A stretch of DNA of 64,000 bases from Fictibacillus terranigra (lineage in GTDB: Bacteria; Bacillota; Bacilli; Bacillales; Fictibacillaceae), in assembly GCF_030412265.1 (NCBI RefSeq), contig NZ_JAUHLN010000002.1, positions 558,001 through 622,000 of the forward strand, given 5' to 3'. The notes under the pieces were generated by a model. The model was not told the DNA's origin. It did not search any database and saw only the letters and a list, made by a program, of their open reading frames with translations. Of the stretch, positions 27,718 to 37,327 are shown piece by piece. How positions within the stretch are numbered: the first letter of the stretch is position 1; each line of letters starts with the position of its first letter. The position numbers and the translations under genes were made by a program.

Positions 27718-28359
27718 TTAATCATGGCTCTTTATCAACATTAATATGCCGCTTGAGAAAGAATAAGTACCAATTTTATTTACAAGCTCATTGGAAATGC
27801 AGAGTGTGGAACCCATTGGCACATACTGATCCTGCAGAGGGTACTTGAACCCCTTCAAAGTCAGCCCGGTCACAGGTCCATTAAAAGGGAGAAAGGAAAT
27901 ATACGGAAAATCTGTCTCTTGTTGAATCGTATGCAAACCTGGCTTGACTAATGTAAACCTGTTCTGCTTGTCCCGTATTTCGATCGAGACTCCGGCTTCC
28001 ATTCCATGAAGGAGCAGCTGTATATTGGCCAGTTCATGGTCCAAGCGCCCCCCTGTAACACCAAGAAGCAGAATTTGCTCCGGATTTTGCCCGAGTGCCC
28101 AATCAAGTGCCAGCTCCAGATCGGTCTTATCCTTTTCACTGTCATACTCAAATGAAGGCAGTTGAAAAGACGCCATCCATTGACGCTCTTCATCATTCAC
28201 CGAATCAAAGTCTCCGAAAGCACAGTCGGGTGTGATTCCTTTTTTCAACAAGTAGAAAACACCGCGGTCAACACCAGCCCAGATCACCTTTTTGCCGGTA
28301 AACAAAGAGAAGTCCGGCTGTCTTTCTTCCGGACCTCCCGCTAAAATAATGATTTTCAT
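27718..28359 (-). CDS. thiN: Thiamine pyrophosphokinase
   Basis: Converts thiamine to thiamine pyrophosphate with ATP. At 213 residues it begins MKIIILAGGP and has WAGVDRGVFYLLKKG, the acidic ATP/Mg site FGDFDSV and KDKTDLELALDWA, and LLGVTGGRLDHELAN. It overlaps the thiT stop by four bases, so thiamine uptake and activation are one TPP-controlled unit. Confidence 0.96.
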   Translation of the reverse strand: MKIIILAGGPEERQPDFSLFTGKKVIWAGVDRGVFYLLKKGITPDCAFGDFDSVNDEERQWMASFQLPSFEYDSEKDKTDLELALDWALGQNPEQILLLGVTGGRLDHELANIQLLLHGMEAGVSIEIRDKQNRFTLVKPGLHTIQQETDFPYISFLPFNGPVTGLTLKGFKYPLQDQYVPMGSTLCISNELVNKIGTYSFSSGILMLIKSHD

Positions 28360-28928
28360 GCGGCGTTAACAACTCTGTGATCGTTTCTGTGCAGCAGGCG
28401 AGGAGCCGTTTTCGTCATAAAAATAAAAGCAACCGCAGTAATGATGGCTACAGGAACCATATAGGATCCATTATATAGAATGGAATAAACGACCGGGTTC
28501 ATTCCTTTTGGGGCGAAGGCTGCAAAGAAAATGACACCTGAGACAACATGGGAAGCCAGTCGCAGCACGCTGCCAAAGATGATGCCAGCCACTATGGCCG
28601 ACATTCTTTTTTTTGAATCGCTTGCCGGGCTGACTTTAAATACGCCTGCGAATCCGGCCAATAAGAACGCAAGCGGATAATCCAGAACGATGCCGGCAGG
28701 GTTGTATCCTGCTGTACCATCAACCAGTATTTTCACCATCCCCACGATGAAACCTGTTAACAAACCTCCGGGCAAGCCGCGGCGGAAGGCCATTAAGAAG
28801 ATCGGAAGCATCTCCAATGATACCGAGCCTCCGTTTGCCCACAGCCCCTTAAATTGAACAAAGCTTAAGATAATCGCTAGCGCGGACATCATCGCCACTT
28901 CGGTCAAAAACATGATTTTTTTACTCAT
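28356..28928 (-). CDS. thiT: Thiamine transporter, ECF substrate-binding subunit ThiT
   Basis: Membrane S-component that binds thiamine and works with the shared ECF energising module, which is not encoded here. At 190 residues and about six hydrophobic segments, it has conserved FKGLWANGGSVSLEMLPIF (about 26-44) and DYPLAFLLAGFAGVF. A TPP riboswitch directly upstream supports the substrate assignment. AAGGGGGATGTATA precedes the ATG. Confidence 0.94.
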   Translation of the reverse strand: MSKKIMFLTEVAMMSALAIILSFVQFKGLWANGGSVSLEMLPIFLMAFRRGLPGGLLTGFIVGMVKILVDGTAGYNPAGIVLDYPLAFLLAGFAGVFKVSPASDSKKRMSAIVAGIIFGSVLRLASHVVSGVIFFAAFAPKGMNPVVYSILYNGSYMVPVAIITAVAFIFMTKTAPRLLHRNDHRVVNAA

Positions 28929-28954
28929 TATACATCCCCCTTAACCTGGTTAAG

Positions 28955-28993
28955 AAAAGAAAAAAGCAACCGGCATGTGAATGACGGCTGCTT
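28955..28993 (-). terminator. Terminator controlled by the TPP riboswitch
   Basis: The stem AAGCAGCCG / CGGTTGCTT (one G-T pair) is followed by T residues on the minus strand, between the riboswitch aptamer and thiT. It is the likely off-state hairpin. Confidence 0.8.
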
Positions 28994-29012
28994 GTTTTTA
29001 GCAACAGCTGCT

Positions 29013-29103
29013 CCACATTCCTACGCAGGCATGATCCTGCTTCAGGTTCAAAGGGTCGGGAGAATACTCCCCTCTCAGCCCCTTTATGGGACTCCCCCTG
29101 TGG
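29013..29103 (-). promoter_or_regulatory. TPP riboswitch (THI element)
   Basis: On the minus strand the aptamer contains CACAGGGGGAGTC, GGGGCTGAGAGG, ACCCTTTGAACCTGA and GGATCATGCCTGCGTAGGAA. These are the conserved blocks of the TPP aptamer in the right order. Ligand binding would favour the downstream terminator and shut off thiT-thiN. Confidence 0.97.
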
Positions 29104-29130
29104 TTACTTTTTTCAATTATTCTCGGTTTT

Positions 29131-29136
29131 ATTATA
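29131..29136 (-). promoter_or_regulatory. Candidate -10 for the thiT-thiN transcript
   Basis: TATAAT on the minus strand, overlapping the rpe stop codon, about 30 bases before the TPP aptamer. No convincing -35 was seen. Confidence 0.35.
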
Positions 29137-29779
29137 CACCACGAATGGCACGGATTGCACCCTTTATGTCTTTTTGCCCATAAATGGCCGATCCTGCAAC
29201 TAGAACGGTCGCTCCTGCTTTCTCGCAAAGCCGTGCGGTTTCAGAGTTTACGCCGCCATCTACTTCAATTTCAACGTTCAGGCCTTGCTCCTTAATCATC
29301 GCCGATAACGCTTCAATCTTTGGCAGCACCCCGTGGATAAAGGATTGTCCTCCAAAGCCGGGGTTAACGGACATGATAAGCACCAGATCAATGTCAGCCA
29401 GAATATGCTTTATCGATTCGACAGGTGTTGCAGGATTTAGTACAACACCCGCTTTTTTGCCTTGCTCTTTAATCAATTGAACGGTGCGGTGAAGATGCGG
29501 ACATGCTTCTACATGTACAGTAATAATATCAGCACCCGCTGCTGCAAACTCCGGGATATACCTGTCCGGGTTTTCGATCATCAGATGTACATCAAACGTT
29601 AGATCCGTGAGGGGGCGAATCGCCTTAACAACGAGCGGCCCCATCGTAATATTCGGCACAAAATGCCCGTCCATCACATCAATATGGATATAATCAGCAC
29701 CGTTTTCTTCCACTTTCTTAATTTCCTCACCGAGCTTTGAAAAGTCTGCGGAAAGAATGGATGGCGCAACTTTAATCAT
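29132..29779 (-). CDS. rpe: Ribulose-phosphate 3-epimerase
   Basis: Interconverts ribulose 5-phosphate and xylulose 5-phosphate in the pentose phosphate pathway. It is a TIM barrel of 215 residues with [31 protein letters not shown] (metal ligands), VHLMIENP and [11 protein letters not shown]. The ATG at 29779 follows CGGAGGTACTAGC. It lies one base downstream of rsgA and ends the coaBC-rpe run. Confidence 0.97.
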   Translation of the reverse strand: MIKVAPSILSADFSKLGEEIKKVEENGADYIHIDVMDGHFVPNITMGPLVVKAIRPLTDLTFDVHLMIENPDRYIPEFAAAGADIITVHVEACPHLHRTVQLIKEQGKKAGVVLNPATPVESIKHILADIDLVLIMSVNPGFGGQSFIHGVLPKIEALSAMIKEQGLNVEIEVDGGVNSETARLCEKAGATVLVAGSAIYGQKDIKGAIRAIRGV

Positions 29780-29780
29780 G

Positions 29781-30674
29781 CTAGTACCTCCGTTTTTGTT
29801 CCTTGATTTCCTGCAAAAATTCAAGATAATGTTCATAGCGGAACGACGGGATCTCTCCCACTTCCACCGCTTTTTTTATCGCACATTTTGGTTCCGAGCT
29901 GTGCGTGCAGCCGCGGAACTTGCATTCTGATACACGCTCTTTCATCTCAGGGAAATTGTAGCAGAGCTCTTCCGTTTCAATCTCAACAAAGTCCAAAGAA
30001 CTGAATCCAGGTGTGTCGGCAATCAATCCCTCCTCAAAGGGCAGGAGTTCGACGTGCCTCGTTGTATGCTTTCCGCGTCCCAGATGGTCTGATATGTCAT
30101 TCGTCTCAAGCATGAGTTCAGGCATCAGCGCATTTAACAGAGAGGACTTACCTACTCCTGACTGCCCGGCAAACACGCTTGTTTTCCCTTTGAAAATTGG
30201 TTTGATGTCTTCCATACCGGCCAAAGACATCGCAGAGGTTGGAATAACCTGATAGCCCAGTTTCCTATATGCTGCGATGAAATCTGCGATCTCCTTCTGA
30301 TATTCTTCGCTATCTATCAAATCCATTTTTGTAATACAGATCACCGGTTGAATGCCATTGTCCTCAATGTGCACAAGGAAGCGATCCAGCAGCGAACTTG
30401 AAAATTCAGGCCGGACAGCAGAAAATACGAGAATCGCCTGGTCAACATTTGAGATCGGAGGACGGTTTAACTCGTTCTTTCTTTCTTTAACATCCAGAAT
30501 ATATCCGTCAGTCCGATTCGTGGATTCGAAAACGACCCAATCTCCAACAACCGGAGTAATCTTCTTTTTACGAAAATTCCCCCTGCCCCTGCATTGAAAG
30601 ACTTCGTCATTGTACTGCACATAATAAAATCCTGCGACTGATTTTATAATTCTTCCTTCAGTCTTAATATCCAT
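29781..30674 (-). CDS. rsgA: Ribosome small subunit GTPase RsgA (CpgA)
   Basis: Circularly permuted GTPase that checks late 30S assembly. In B. subtilis it is a PrkC substrate. At 297 residues it has an N-terminal OB fold, permuted GTPase motifs (G4 TKMD, then G1 [14 protein letters not shown] and G3 DTPGFSSL) and a C-terminal zinc site (CxxxxCxHxxxxxC pattern in [14 protein letters not shown]). The start at 30674 follows AAAGGAGCGAACA and lies 11 bases inside the end of prkC. Confidence 0.97.
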   Translation of the reverse strand: MDIKTEGRIIKSVAGFYYVQYNDEVFQCRGRGNFRKKKITPVVGDWVVFESTNRTDGYILDVKERKNELNRPPISNVDQAILVFSAVRPEFSSSLLDRFLVHIEDNGIQPVICITKMDLIDSEEYQKEIADFIAAYRKLGYQVIPTSAMSLAGMEDIKPIFKGKTSVFAGQSGVGKSSLLNALMPELMLETNDISDHLGRGKHTTRHVELLPFEEGLIADTPGFSSLDFVEIETEELCYNFPEMKERVSECKFRGCTHSSEPKCAIKKAVEVGEIPSFRYEHYLEFLQEIKEQKRRY

Positions 30675-32664
30675 TGTTCGCTCCTTTGAATTTACCTTCC
30701 TTTGCATCTTGATAATTAAACGTTTTTGATGCGAGCTCTTTTCCGTTTAAATAAACGGTATAGGAAGCATCATGGTCTGGAGAAACTGTCAGAGGCACCA
30801 TATATTCTTTCGTCTGAGAAATCTCTTCCTCTACGAATATTGCATTTTCCTCTTTCGCATCACTGTATACAATTCTCACCAGGAACTGCTTGTCCTCGTC
30901 ACCCTTGGAAACTTCCACCGTGATTTTATTATTAAATGTGATATCTTCCGGTTCTTCAGGCTTTGGTTTAGGTTTAGGCTTCGGTTCCGGTTTCTTGCCC
31001 TTTGATATGACAACATCGACAGTAGAGCCCTTTTGGACATTGGTATAGGGTGAAGGATTTTGAGAGATGACCTTTCCTTCCTCTACTGTGTCTGAGTACT
31101 CTTTTGTTAAATTCACCTTCAGCCCTTCCTGCGAGATGTATTTCTCTACGTCCTCTATTGAGGAGTTTGACAGGTTCTCCAGCTGGATCGTAGGCGGACC
31201 TGTACTTACACGGAGAATCACCTGTATCTCGCTTGGGTTCACCTTTTCCCCTTTATCGGGGCTCTGTGATATGACTTCACCTTCAGGAGTCTCTTCCGAT
31301 TCAACCGGGATGGTTTCGATGTTCTTGCTGTCATAGCCTTTCTCGCTCAGAAGGTCTCGTGCTCCATCTTCACTCATTCCCGTCAGATCCAGCATGTCCA
31401 CTTTCTTAAAGCCTTTCGATACAAAAAGTGTAACGGTGCTTCCTTCTTTTACCATGGAATGGGCATCAGGGTCTTGTTTGATGATTTTTCCCTGCTCCAC
31501 TTCTTCATCATACCGCTCTTTGCGCTCCACGTTAAAACCTAGCTTTGCGAGCCGCTCAAATCCGTACTCGTAATCCTTATGAACCACATTGGGAACAGAA
31601 ACATCCTTCACTTTAAACCAATCCGGCATGATTATAAAGGCTGCGGCTCCGGCCCCTGCAAGCAGTAGCACGAAAATGAGAAAAGCCAGCCACCAGCGCT
31701 TTTTCTTCTTTTTTGGCGGTGTCTCTTTAGTATTTTTAGATTCAGCATCCGGGGTTTCTGCTGCTTTTGTCATGGACACTGGGGGCATAACACGTGTAGC
31801 ACCCTCTGCATCATCATAATCACTCCACCTTGTCTCATTCAAACGGTGGGGAGAAAGAGCGGTGTCCAGGTCATCCATCATCTCCAGCGCACTGTCATAC
31901 CTGTATACCGGATTTTTTGTCAGTGCTTTAAGAATGATATTTTCAACACTTTGCGGAATTTCCGGGTTGATTTTTCTAGGCTCCGGAACCTCTTCCTGCA
32001 GATGCTTGAGAGCAACGGATACTGGCGACTCTCCTGTAAATGGCACTCTGCCGGTCAGCATCTCAAACAGCACAACTCCCAGAGAATAAATGTCCGATTT
32101 AGCATTGGCAACTCCGCCGCGCGCCTGCTCTGGAGAAAAATAATGAACCGAACCGAGCACTGAGTTCGTATGAGTAATCGTTGCTGATGTAATCGCCAGA
32201 GCGATACCGAAATCTGTTACTTTTGCCACACCATGTTCATCAATCAAAATATTATGGGGTTTGATATCCCTGTGTATGATCCCGTGATCGTGAGCCGTTA
32301 CCATTCCTGACGCGATCTGCCTTATAATCTGTATGGATTCCTCAACAGACAGCCGTCCGTGTTCCCGGATATATTGTTTTAATGTCTTCCCTTTTACGTA
32401 CTCCATTACAATGAAGTACACGTTATTTTCCTCTCCAACATCAAAAATGCTTACGATGTGGGGATGGGCGAGACTTGTTGCCGCTTCAGCCTCTCTTCTG
32501 AATCGCTTAATGAACTCCTCGTCGTCCGAAAACTCTGATCGAAGTATTTTTACCGCTACATCCCTGTCAAGGATTAAATCCTTGGCACGGTATACAATCG
32601 CCATTCCGCCATCACCGATAACTTCAAGCAACTTATAGCGGCCGCTTATTCGCTTGCCAATCAT
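30664..32664 (-). CDS. prkC: Ser/Thr protein kinase PrkC with PASTA domains
   Basis: Membrane eukaryotic-type kinase sensing muropeptides; it controls germination and cell wall functions in B. subtilis. At 666 residues, the kinase domain has GDGGMA (18-23), the ATP lysine K39, HRD 131-133 and DFG 151-153. One transmembrane segment is at about 324-346. Three extracellular PASTA repeats follow at about 352-558, then a Lys/Pro-rich linker (PKPKPKPKPEEPE) and a C-terminal beta domain. It follows the phosphatase prpC without a gap. Confidence 0.98.
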   Translation of the reverse strand: MIGKRISGRYKLLEVIGDGGMAIVYRAKDLILDRDVAVKILRSEFSDDEEFIKRFRREAEAATSLAHPHIVSIFDVGEENNVYFIVMEYVKGKTLKQYIREHGRLSVEESIQIIRQIASGMVTAHDHGIIHRDIKPHNILIDEHGVAKVTDFGIALAITSATITHTNSVLGSVHYFSPEQARGGVANAKSDIYSLGVVLFEMLTGRVPFTGESPVSVALKHLQEEVPEPRKINPEIPQSVENIILKALTKNPVYRYDSALEMMDDLDTALSPHRLNETRWSDYDDAEGATRVMPPVSMTKAAETPDAESKNTKETPPKKKKKRWWLAFLIFVLLLAGAGAAAFIIMPDWFKVKDVSVPNVVHKDYEYGFERLAKLGFNVERKERYDEEVEQGKIIKQDPDAHSMVKEGSTVTLFVSKGFKKVDMLDLTGMSEDGARDLLSEKGYDSKNIETIPVESEETPEGEVISQSPDKGEKVNPSEIQVILRVSTGPPTIQLENLSNSSIEDVEKYISQEGLKVNLTKEYSDTVEEGKVISQNPSPYTNVQKGSTVDVVISKGKKPEPKPKPKPKPEEPEDITFNNKITVEVSKGDEDKQFLVRIVYSDAKEENAIFVEEEISQTKEYMVPLTVSPDHDASYTVYLNGKELASKTFNYQDAKEGKFKGANNGY

Positions 32665-33429
32665 TTAACTTACTCCCTTTGTCAACGAATGGGGCGTATG
32701 ACTGACAAGTCCGACGGTAATATTATCTTCTCCTCCGGCCTCATTTGCTAAGTTCACAAGTCGATCAGCTTTATCGTTCAACGAGAGGTTGCCATCGTTC
32801 AATATGTTCTCCATCGTTTCGCGGCTTACCTTGTTGGAGAGGCCGTCTGAGCATAATAAGACCATGTCGCCCTCTCCCCAGGAAATCGTCTGAATGTCCA
32901 CATCAATGTGGTCATCTGTACCGAGTGCCCGCAAAATCACATTCTTTCTTGGGTGATTTTCCGCTTCAATTTCTGATAGCTGTCCTGATCGTACAAGTTC
33001 ATTGACGAGTGTATGGTCCTCTGTTTTTTGAATCAGTTTTTCTTCAGAAAAATAATAAACACGGCTGTCACCAATATGTAAAATCGTTAAAAAGGAGGGC
33101 GTGCAAAGCGCACCGACAAGCGTAGTTCCCATGCCGCTGCAGTCAATATTCTTATTGGCAAACTGATGCAGGTCAAAATTGGTCTGTGTAACAGTTTTCA
33201 AAAGCCATTCTTCTGCTTTTACAGGTGTCTGTGCCATTTCTTCAGAAGCGGCATTCCATGCTTCCTCAAAAGATCGGATGGTCTTGGAACTGGCAACATC
33301 ACCGGCTTTATGCCCGCCCATTCCATCAGCAATAAGGGCAAGAAAGTGCTCACCTTTCGTGAACACTCCCCCGCTGTCTTCATTATGCTGACGAACTTTA
33401 CCAGTATCTGTTTTAAAGGCATACTGCAA
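32665..33429 (-). CDS. prpC: PP2C-family Ser/Thr phosphatase PrpC
   Basis: Mn2+-dependent phosphatase that reverses PrkC phosphorylation. At 254 residues it has metal-binding ADGMGGHKAGDVAS (Asp near 35), GDSRVYYF, LLCSDGLSNKV and GGEDNITVGLV. The start is TTG at 33429, after GAGGTGACGTAAA. It lies 6 bases after rlmN. Confidence 0.97.
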   Translation of the reverse strand: MQYAFKTDTGKVRQHNEDSGGVFTKGEHFLALIADGMGGHKAGDVASSKTIRSFEEAWNAASEEMAQTPVKAEEWLLKTVTQTNFDLHQFANKNIDCSGMGTTLVGALCTPSFLTILHIGDSRVYYFSEEKLIQKTEDHTLVNELVRSGQLSEIEAENHPRKNVILRALGTDDHIDVDIQTISWGEGDMVLLCSDGLSNKVSRETMENILNDGNLSLNDKADRLVNLANEAGGEDNITVGLVSHTPHSLTKGVS

Positions 33430-33435
33430 TTTACG

Positions 33436-34521
33436 TCACCTCGTCTCTTCCTGACGCTCCTTCGCTCTTAGCTGGCCGCAGGCCGCGTCAATATCATGTC
33501 CCTGCTCCCTGCGCAAGGTCGCATTGACACCTCGTTTTTTCAGTGTTTCTAAAAATTTGAAGATCTGCTTCTTAGGTGTCCGGACATAGTCACGTTCAGG
33601 AACGTAATTGACCGGTATCAGATTTACATGGCATTTAATGTTGTTAATCAGATCTGCCAGTTCTTCAGCGTGTTCGACCTGATCATTCACGCCGCCGAAC
33701 AGACCGTACTCGAAAGATATACGCCGTCCGGTCTTCTTGACGTAATAGCGTATGGATTCCATCAATTCTTCCATCGGATACATGCGGTTGACCGGCATGA
33801 GCCTGCTTCGGATCTCTGTATTCGGCGCGTGCAGTGATACAGCAAAATTGATCTGCATCCCTTCATCCGCAAATTTATAGATATAGGGCACGATGCCACT
33901 AGTGGAAACCGTAATATGACGCGCACCAATATTCAGTCCTTTATCATGGTTCACCACTTTCAGGAACTTGATTAATCCTTCATAGTTATCGAACGGTTCA
34001 CCGATCCCCATGATAACAATTGAGCTTACCCGTTCATCTGTCGCATCCAGGGCACGCTGCACTTGAAGAACTTGAGCGACGATCTCTCCGGCATGCAGGT
34101 TTCTTTTCAGTCCGCCGAGTGTGGAAGCACAGAAAGTACAGCCCAGACGGCAGCCTACCTGTGTCGTCACACAGACACTGTTGCCGTAATCATGGCGCAT
34201 TAGCACCGTTTCGATGGAATAGCCGTCCTGAAGCTCGAATAAAAATTTAATCGTCCCATCGGAGGATTCCTGCCGTGCCAGTTCTTTCATCGGCTCAATA
34301 TGATAGGTTTCTTTCATCTTGTCACGAAGCCCTTTTGGCAGGTTTGACATTTCTTCGTAACTTGTCACTCTCTTTTCGTAAAGCCAATCATAAACCTGGG
34401 AAGCACGGAATTTGGGTTCTTTTATATCAGAAAGCCAATTTTCCAGATCTGTCAGCTCAAGCGAAAAAATAGATGGCATAATTGCCGGGTTCTGCTGTTT
34501 TTCACTTAACGGTTTTAACAT
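33436..34521 (-). CDS. rlmN: Dual-specificity rRNA/tRNA methyltransferase RlmN
   Basis: Radical-SAM enzyme that puts C2-methyl on A2503 of 23S rRNA and A37 of some tRNAs. The 361-residue protein has the cluster motif [11 protein letters not shown] (CxxxCxxC), GIGEPFDNY, and the methyl-carrying Cys near the end in DIDAACGQL. It overlaps the rsmB stop by seven bases. Confidence 0.97.
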   Translation of the reverse strand: MLKPLSEKQQNPAIMPSIFSLELTDLENWLSDIKEPKFRASQVYDWLYEKRVTSYEEMSNLPKGLRDKMKETYHIEPMKELARQESSDGTIKFLFELQDGYSIETVLMRHDYGNSVCVTTQVGCRLGCTFCASTLGGLKRNLHAGEIVAQVLQVQRALDATDERVSSIVIMGIGEPFDNYEGLIKFLKVVNHDKGLNIGARHITVSTSGIVPYIYKFADEGMQINFAVSLHAPNTEIRSRLMPVNRMYPMEELMESIRYYVKKTGRRISFEYGLFGGVNDQVEHAEELADLINNIKCHVNLIPVNYVPERDYVRTPKKQIFKFLETLKKRGVNATLRREQGHDIDAACGQLRAKERQEETR

Positions 34522-35888
34522 TGGGTTTCACCACCAGTTGTAGTCTTTTTCTTAAAGCATGCAAGGTAAAAACCATCGCTGTTAAAATAATGAGGAAGAA
34601 TCTGTACCTGTGCTTCAGCAGGTTTAAGGTACGGCTTTAACGGTTCTGGAAGCCGTTCGTTAAAAGTCATGTCCCATTCAAAATCAGGATGATGCTTTAA
34701 AAAAGCATCGGCGATCTCATTATTTTCCTCTGTATCGACGGTACACGTACTGTATAGCAACGTACCGCCCGGTTTTAACAGTTCGGCCACTTTATCGAGG
34801 ATCTGGAGCTGAATCTCAGCGATACGATGAATGTCCTCTTCTTTTTTCGACCATTTAATGTCGGGTTTTTTCCGGATTACTCCAAAACCGGAGCACGGCG
34901 CATCGACCAGAATCCTGTCAAACGATGAGGAAGAAAACCTTTCGCCTGCCTTACGGCTGTCAAGCGCCTCCGTTTTAATATTGGTAAGGCCGAGCCGGTC
35001 CGCCTGCTCCTGGATCAATTTCACCTTATGGGGGTGAAGATCCAGTGCCGTTACTTCTCCTGTATTGTTTAACAGTTCGGCAATATGGGTTGTTTTTCCT
35101 CCAGGAGCTGCACAGGCATCCAGGATTTTTTCGTTCATGGACGGATTCAGCGCCCTCGCAACGAGCATGGAGCTTTCGTCTTGTATTGTAACATATCCTT
35201 CCTTAAATAAAGAAGAATGTGAGAGGCTGCCTTTTTTTAATTTAATCGCATCCGGCGACAGGTCGCCATTGCTGCCCTCTATTCCCTCCCCTTCAAGGGA
35301 TTCAAGCACGTTCTCACGGTTGGATTTCATGCGGTTGACACGGCCGGTCACTGGAGCAGGCTCAAGGTTGGCGGCAGACATCTTTTCAGTGTTTTCCAAA
35401 CCGTACTGTTTGATCCATCTCTTCACAAGCCACTCTGGCATGCTGTATTGGAGAGCAAGCCGTTTCCCGTCTTCAGAGATGGAAGAAAGATCAGCCGTTC
35501 CTTCTCTCTGGATTTTTCTCAGCACTCCGTTAACCATACCAGATATCCCTTTGTGCCCGCGTTTTTTTGCGATTTCCACCGCTTCATTAATGATCGCATG
35601 GTCAGGAATTTTATCGAGATAGATCATCTGGTAGAGTGACATGCGAAGCAGGACGAGCACCCATTTATCCAGTTTGTGCAGCCCCTTTGCAACATACGGC
35701 TCCAACAGATAATCCAGGGTATTCTTACGCTGAAGGGTTCCGTAAACGAGTTCAGTCAATAAACCAATGTCCTTCTTGTTAAGATCCGCCTTTTGAATGG
35801 CCTGATTTAACAAAAGATTGCTGTATGCCTGATTTTGTTCAATCTTTAGTAATACGTCGACCGCTGTACTTCTCACATTTTGTTTCAC
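34515..35888 (-). CDS. rsmB: 16S rRNA (cytosine-967-C5)-methyltransferase RsmB
   Basis: Methylates C967 of 16S rRNA. At 457 residues it has an N-terminal NusB-like domain and a C-terminal SAM methyltransferase with [26 protein letters not shown] and the catalytic Cys in [11 protein letters not shown]. The start is GTG at 35888, overlapping the fmt stop as GTGA. Confidence 0.96.
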   Translation of the reverse strand: MKQNVRSTAVDVLLKIEQNQAYSNLLLNQAIQKADLNKKDIGLLTELVYGTLQRKNTLDYLLEPYVAKGLHKLDKWVLVLLRMSLYQMIYLDKIPDHAIINEAVEIAKKRGHKGISGMVNGVLRKIQREGTADLSSISEDGKRLALQYSMPEWLVKRWIKQYGLENTEKMSAANLEPAPVTGRVNRMKSNRENVLESLEGEGIEGSNGDLSPDAIKLKKGSLSHSSLFKEGYVTIQDESSMLVARALNPSMNEKILDACAAPGGKTTHIAELLNNTGEVTALDLHPHKVKLIQEQADRLGLTNIKTEALDSRKAGERFSSSSFDRILVDAPCSGFGVIRKKPDIKWSKKEEDIHRIAEIQLQILDKVAELLKPGGTLLYSTCTVDTEENNEIADAFLKHHPDFEWDMTFNERLPEPLKPYLKPAEAQVQILPHYFNSDGFYLACFKKKTTTGGETQC

Positions 35889-36820
35889 TGATCTTCACCC
35901 AGCTTTATACCTGCTGCAAGTTTGGCTCCCTGTAAAAATTGAGAAGCCGCCATGCGTTTTTTGCCCGAAGGCTGCAGATCGGTAATGAGGATACCTATAG
36001 TATCCCCTGTTTTGACCAGAATTCCTTCTTTACTGGTTTGAAGCACGGTGCCAGGCTCTGCTTCCGATTGGGCAGCCACTTTTTTTCCCCACCATACTTT
36101 CAGCGTCTGGCCGTTCAATGAAGTAAAAGCAACAGGCCAAGGATGCAGTCCTCTGATCTGGTTATAGATCGACTCACCGCTCTTCGTCCAGTCGATCTTC
36201 TCTTTGTCCCGAGAGATATTGTAAGCGTAGGTCACTTTTTCCTCATCCTGTTTCACCGGAGTCAATTTCCCCTCGATCAAATCAGGTATGGTCTTGGATA
36301 ACAGTTCTGCTCCTGCGACGCTGAGTTTTCGGAACATGCTGTCGACATGGTCTTCTTCGCCAATAGGGACCACGACCTGTGTCAGAATATCTCCAGCATC
36401 AAGTTTATCCACCATGTACATGATTGTCACACCAGTTTCCTTCTTCCCGTCAATGATGCTCTGATGGATCGGTGCACCGCCTCTGTATTCGGGCAGGAGA
36501 GAAGCGTGGACATTAATGCAGCCGTATTTCGGCGCTTCTATAATTTCGGAAGGCAAAATCTGGCCATACGCGGCCGTGACAATTAAATCTGGCTGAAGAT
36601 CAATAATTTCCTGAAATTCATTCTTTAGTTTTACTGGCTGCAAGACAGGGATGCCGTGCAGTTCCGCTTCTTTTTTGACCGGCGTTGGCTTAATCTCCCT
36701 TTTTCTCCCTTGAGGCTTGTCCGGCTGCGTGACGGCAGCTGCGACTTCATAGCCGTCATTAACGAGTCTGCGCAGAACTGGCACAGAAAAATCGGGTGTT
36801 CCCATAAATACGATTTTCAT
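35885..36820 (-). CDS. fmt: Methionyl-tRNA formyltransferase
   Basis: Formylates initiator Met-tRNA. At 311 residues it starts [19 protein letters not shown]. The active site includes [18 protein letters not shown] (Asn, His), and the C-terminal domain binds tRNA. It lies 9 bases after def, the deformylase that removes the formyl group. Confidence 0.97.
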   Translation of the reverse strand: MKIVFMGTPDFSVPVLRRLVNDGYEVAAAVTQPDKPQGRKREIKPTPVKKEAELHGIPVLQPVKLKNEFQEIIDLQPDLIVTAAYGQILPSEIIEAPKYGCINVHASLLPEYRGGAPIHQSIIDGKKETGVTIMYMVDKLDAGDILTQVVVPIGEEDHVDSMFRKLSVAGAELLSKTIPDLIEGKLTPVKQDEEKVTYAYNISRDKEKIDWTKSGESIYNQIRGLHPWPVAFTSLNGQTLKVWWGKKVAAQSEAEPGTVLQTSKEGILVKTGDTIGILITDLQPSGKKRMAASQFLQGAKLAAGIKLGEDQ

Positions 36821-36829
36821 TTGTAATTC

Positions 36830-37303
36830 CTACCTTTCAAACTCTCCCGGTTCATAATACGAACTGACCTTAGAGGTAAATAGAATTCCGTTAAGATGGT
36901 CGATCTCATGCTGAAGGGCCCGGGCAAGAAAGTCTTCTGCTGTAATCGTGAATGTCCTTCCATGCCTGTCCTCCGCAGTTACTGTTACTTTTTGAGCGCG
37001 TTTTACATCCCCAAATATCCCAGGGAAGCTCAGACATCCTTCTGGGCCATCCTGTTCACCTTCCATCCTTTCAATGACAGGATTGACCAGCTCGATTTTA
37101 CCTGTTTCATCTCCAACATCAACAACCGCGATCTGTTTGCCGATTCCAAGCTGCGGTGCAGCGAGGCCGACTCCTTCCGCTTCATACATCGTTTCAAACA
37201 TATCGTCGATAAGCCGGCTTAAGCTTTGGGTGAATTCTGTTACACGGTCACATTTCGTCTCAAGAATTTTATTGGGATAGCATACAATCTCCCTAACTCC
37301 CAT
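36830..37303 (-). CDS. def: Peptide deformylase
   Basis: Removes formyl from new proteins. At 157 residues the three family motifs are GVGLAAPQLGI, EGCLSFPG and the metal-binding HEIDHLNG. The start at 37303 (MGVREIVCYP) was chosen because GGGAGAG is properly spaced. The frame is open eight codons further up. Confidence 0.96.
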   Translation of the reverse strand: MGVREIVCYPNKILETKCDRVTEFTQSLSRLIDDMFETMYEAEGVGLAAPQLGIGKQIAVVDVGDETGKIELVNPVIERMEGEQDGPEGCLSFPGIFGDVKRAQKVTVTAEDRHGRTFTITAEDFLARALQHEIDHLNGILFTSKVSSYYEPGEFER

Positions 37304-37327
37304 CCTCATTCTCTCCCATCTATACAA

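Noticed and set aside
35065-35622. 185-residue plus-strand frame inside rsmB
   Set aside because: Antisense shadow with no motif or start signal.
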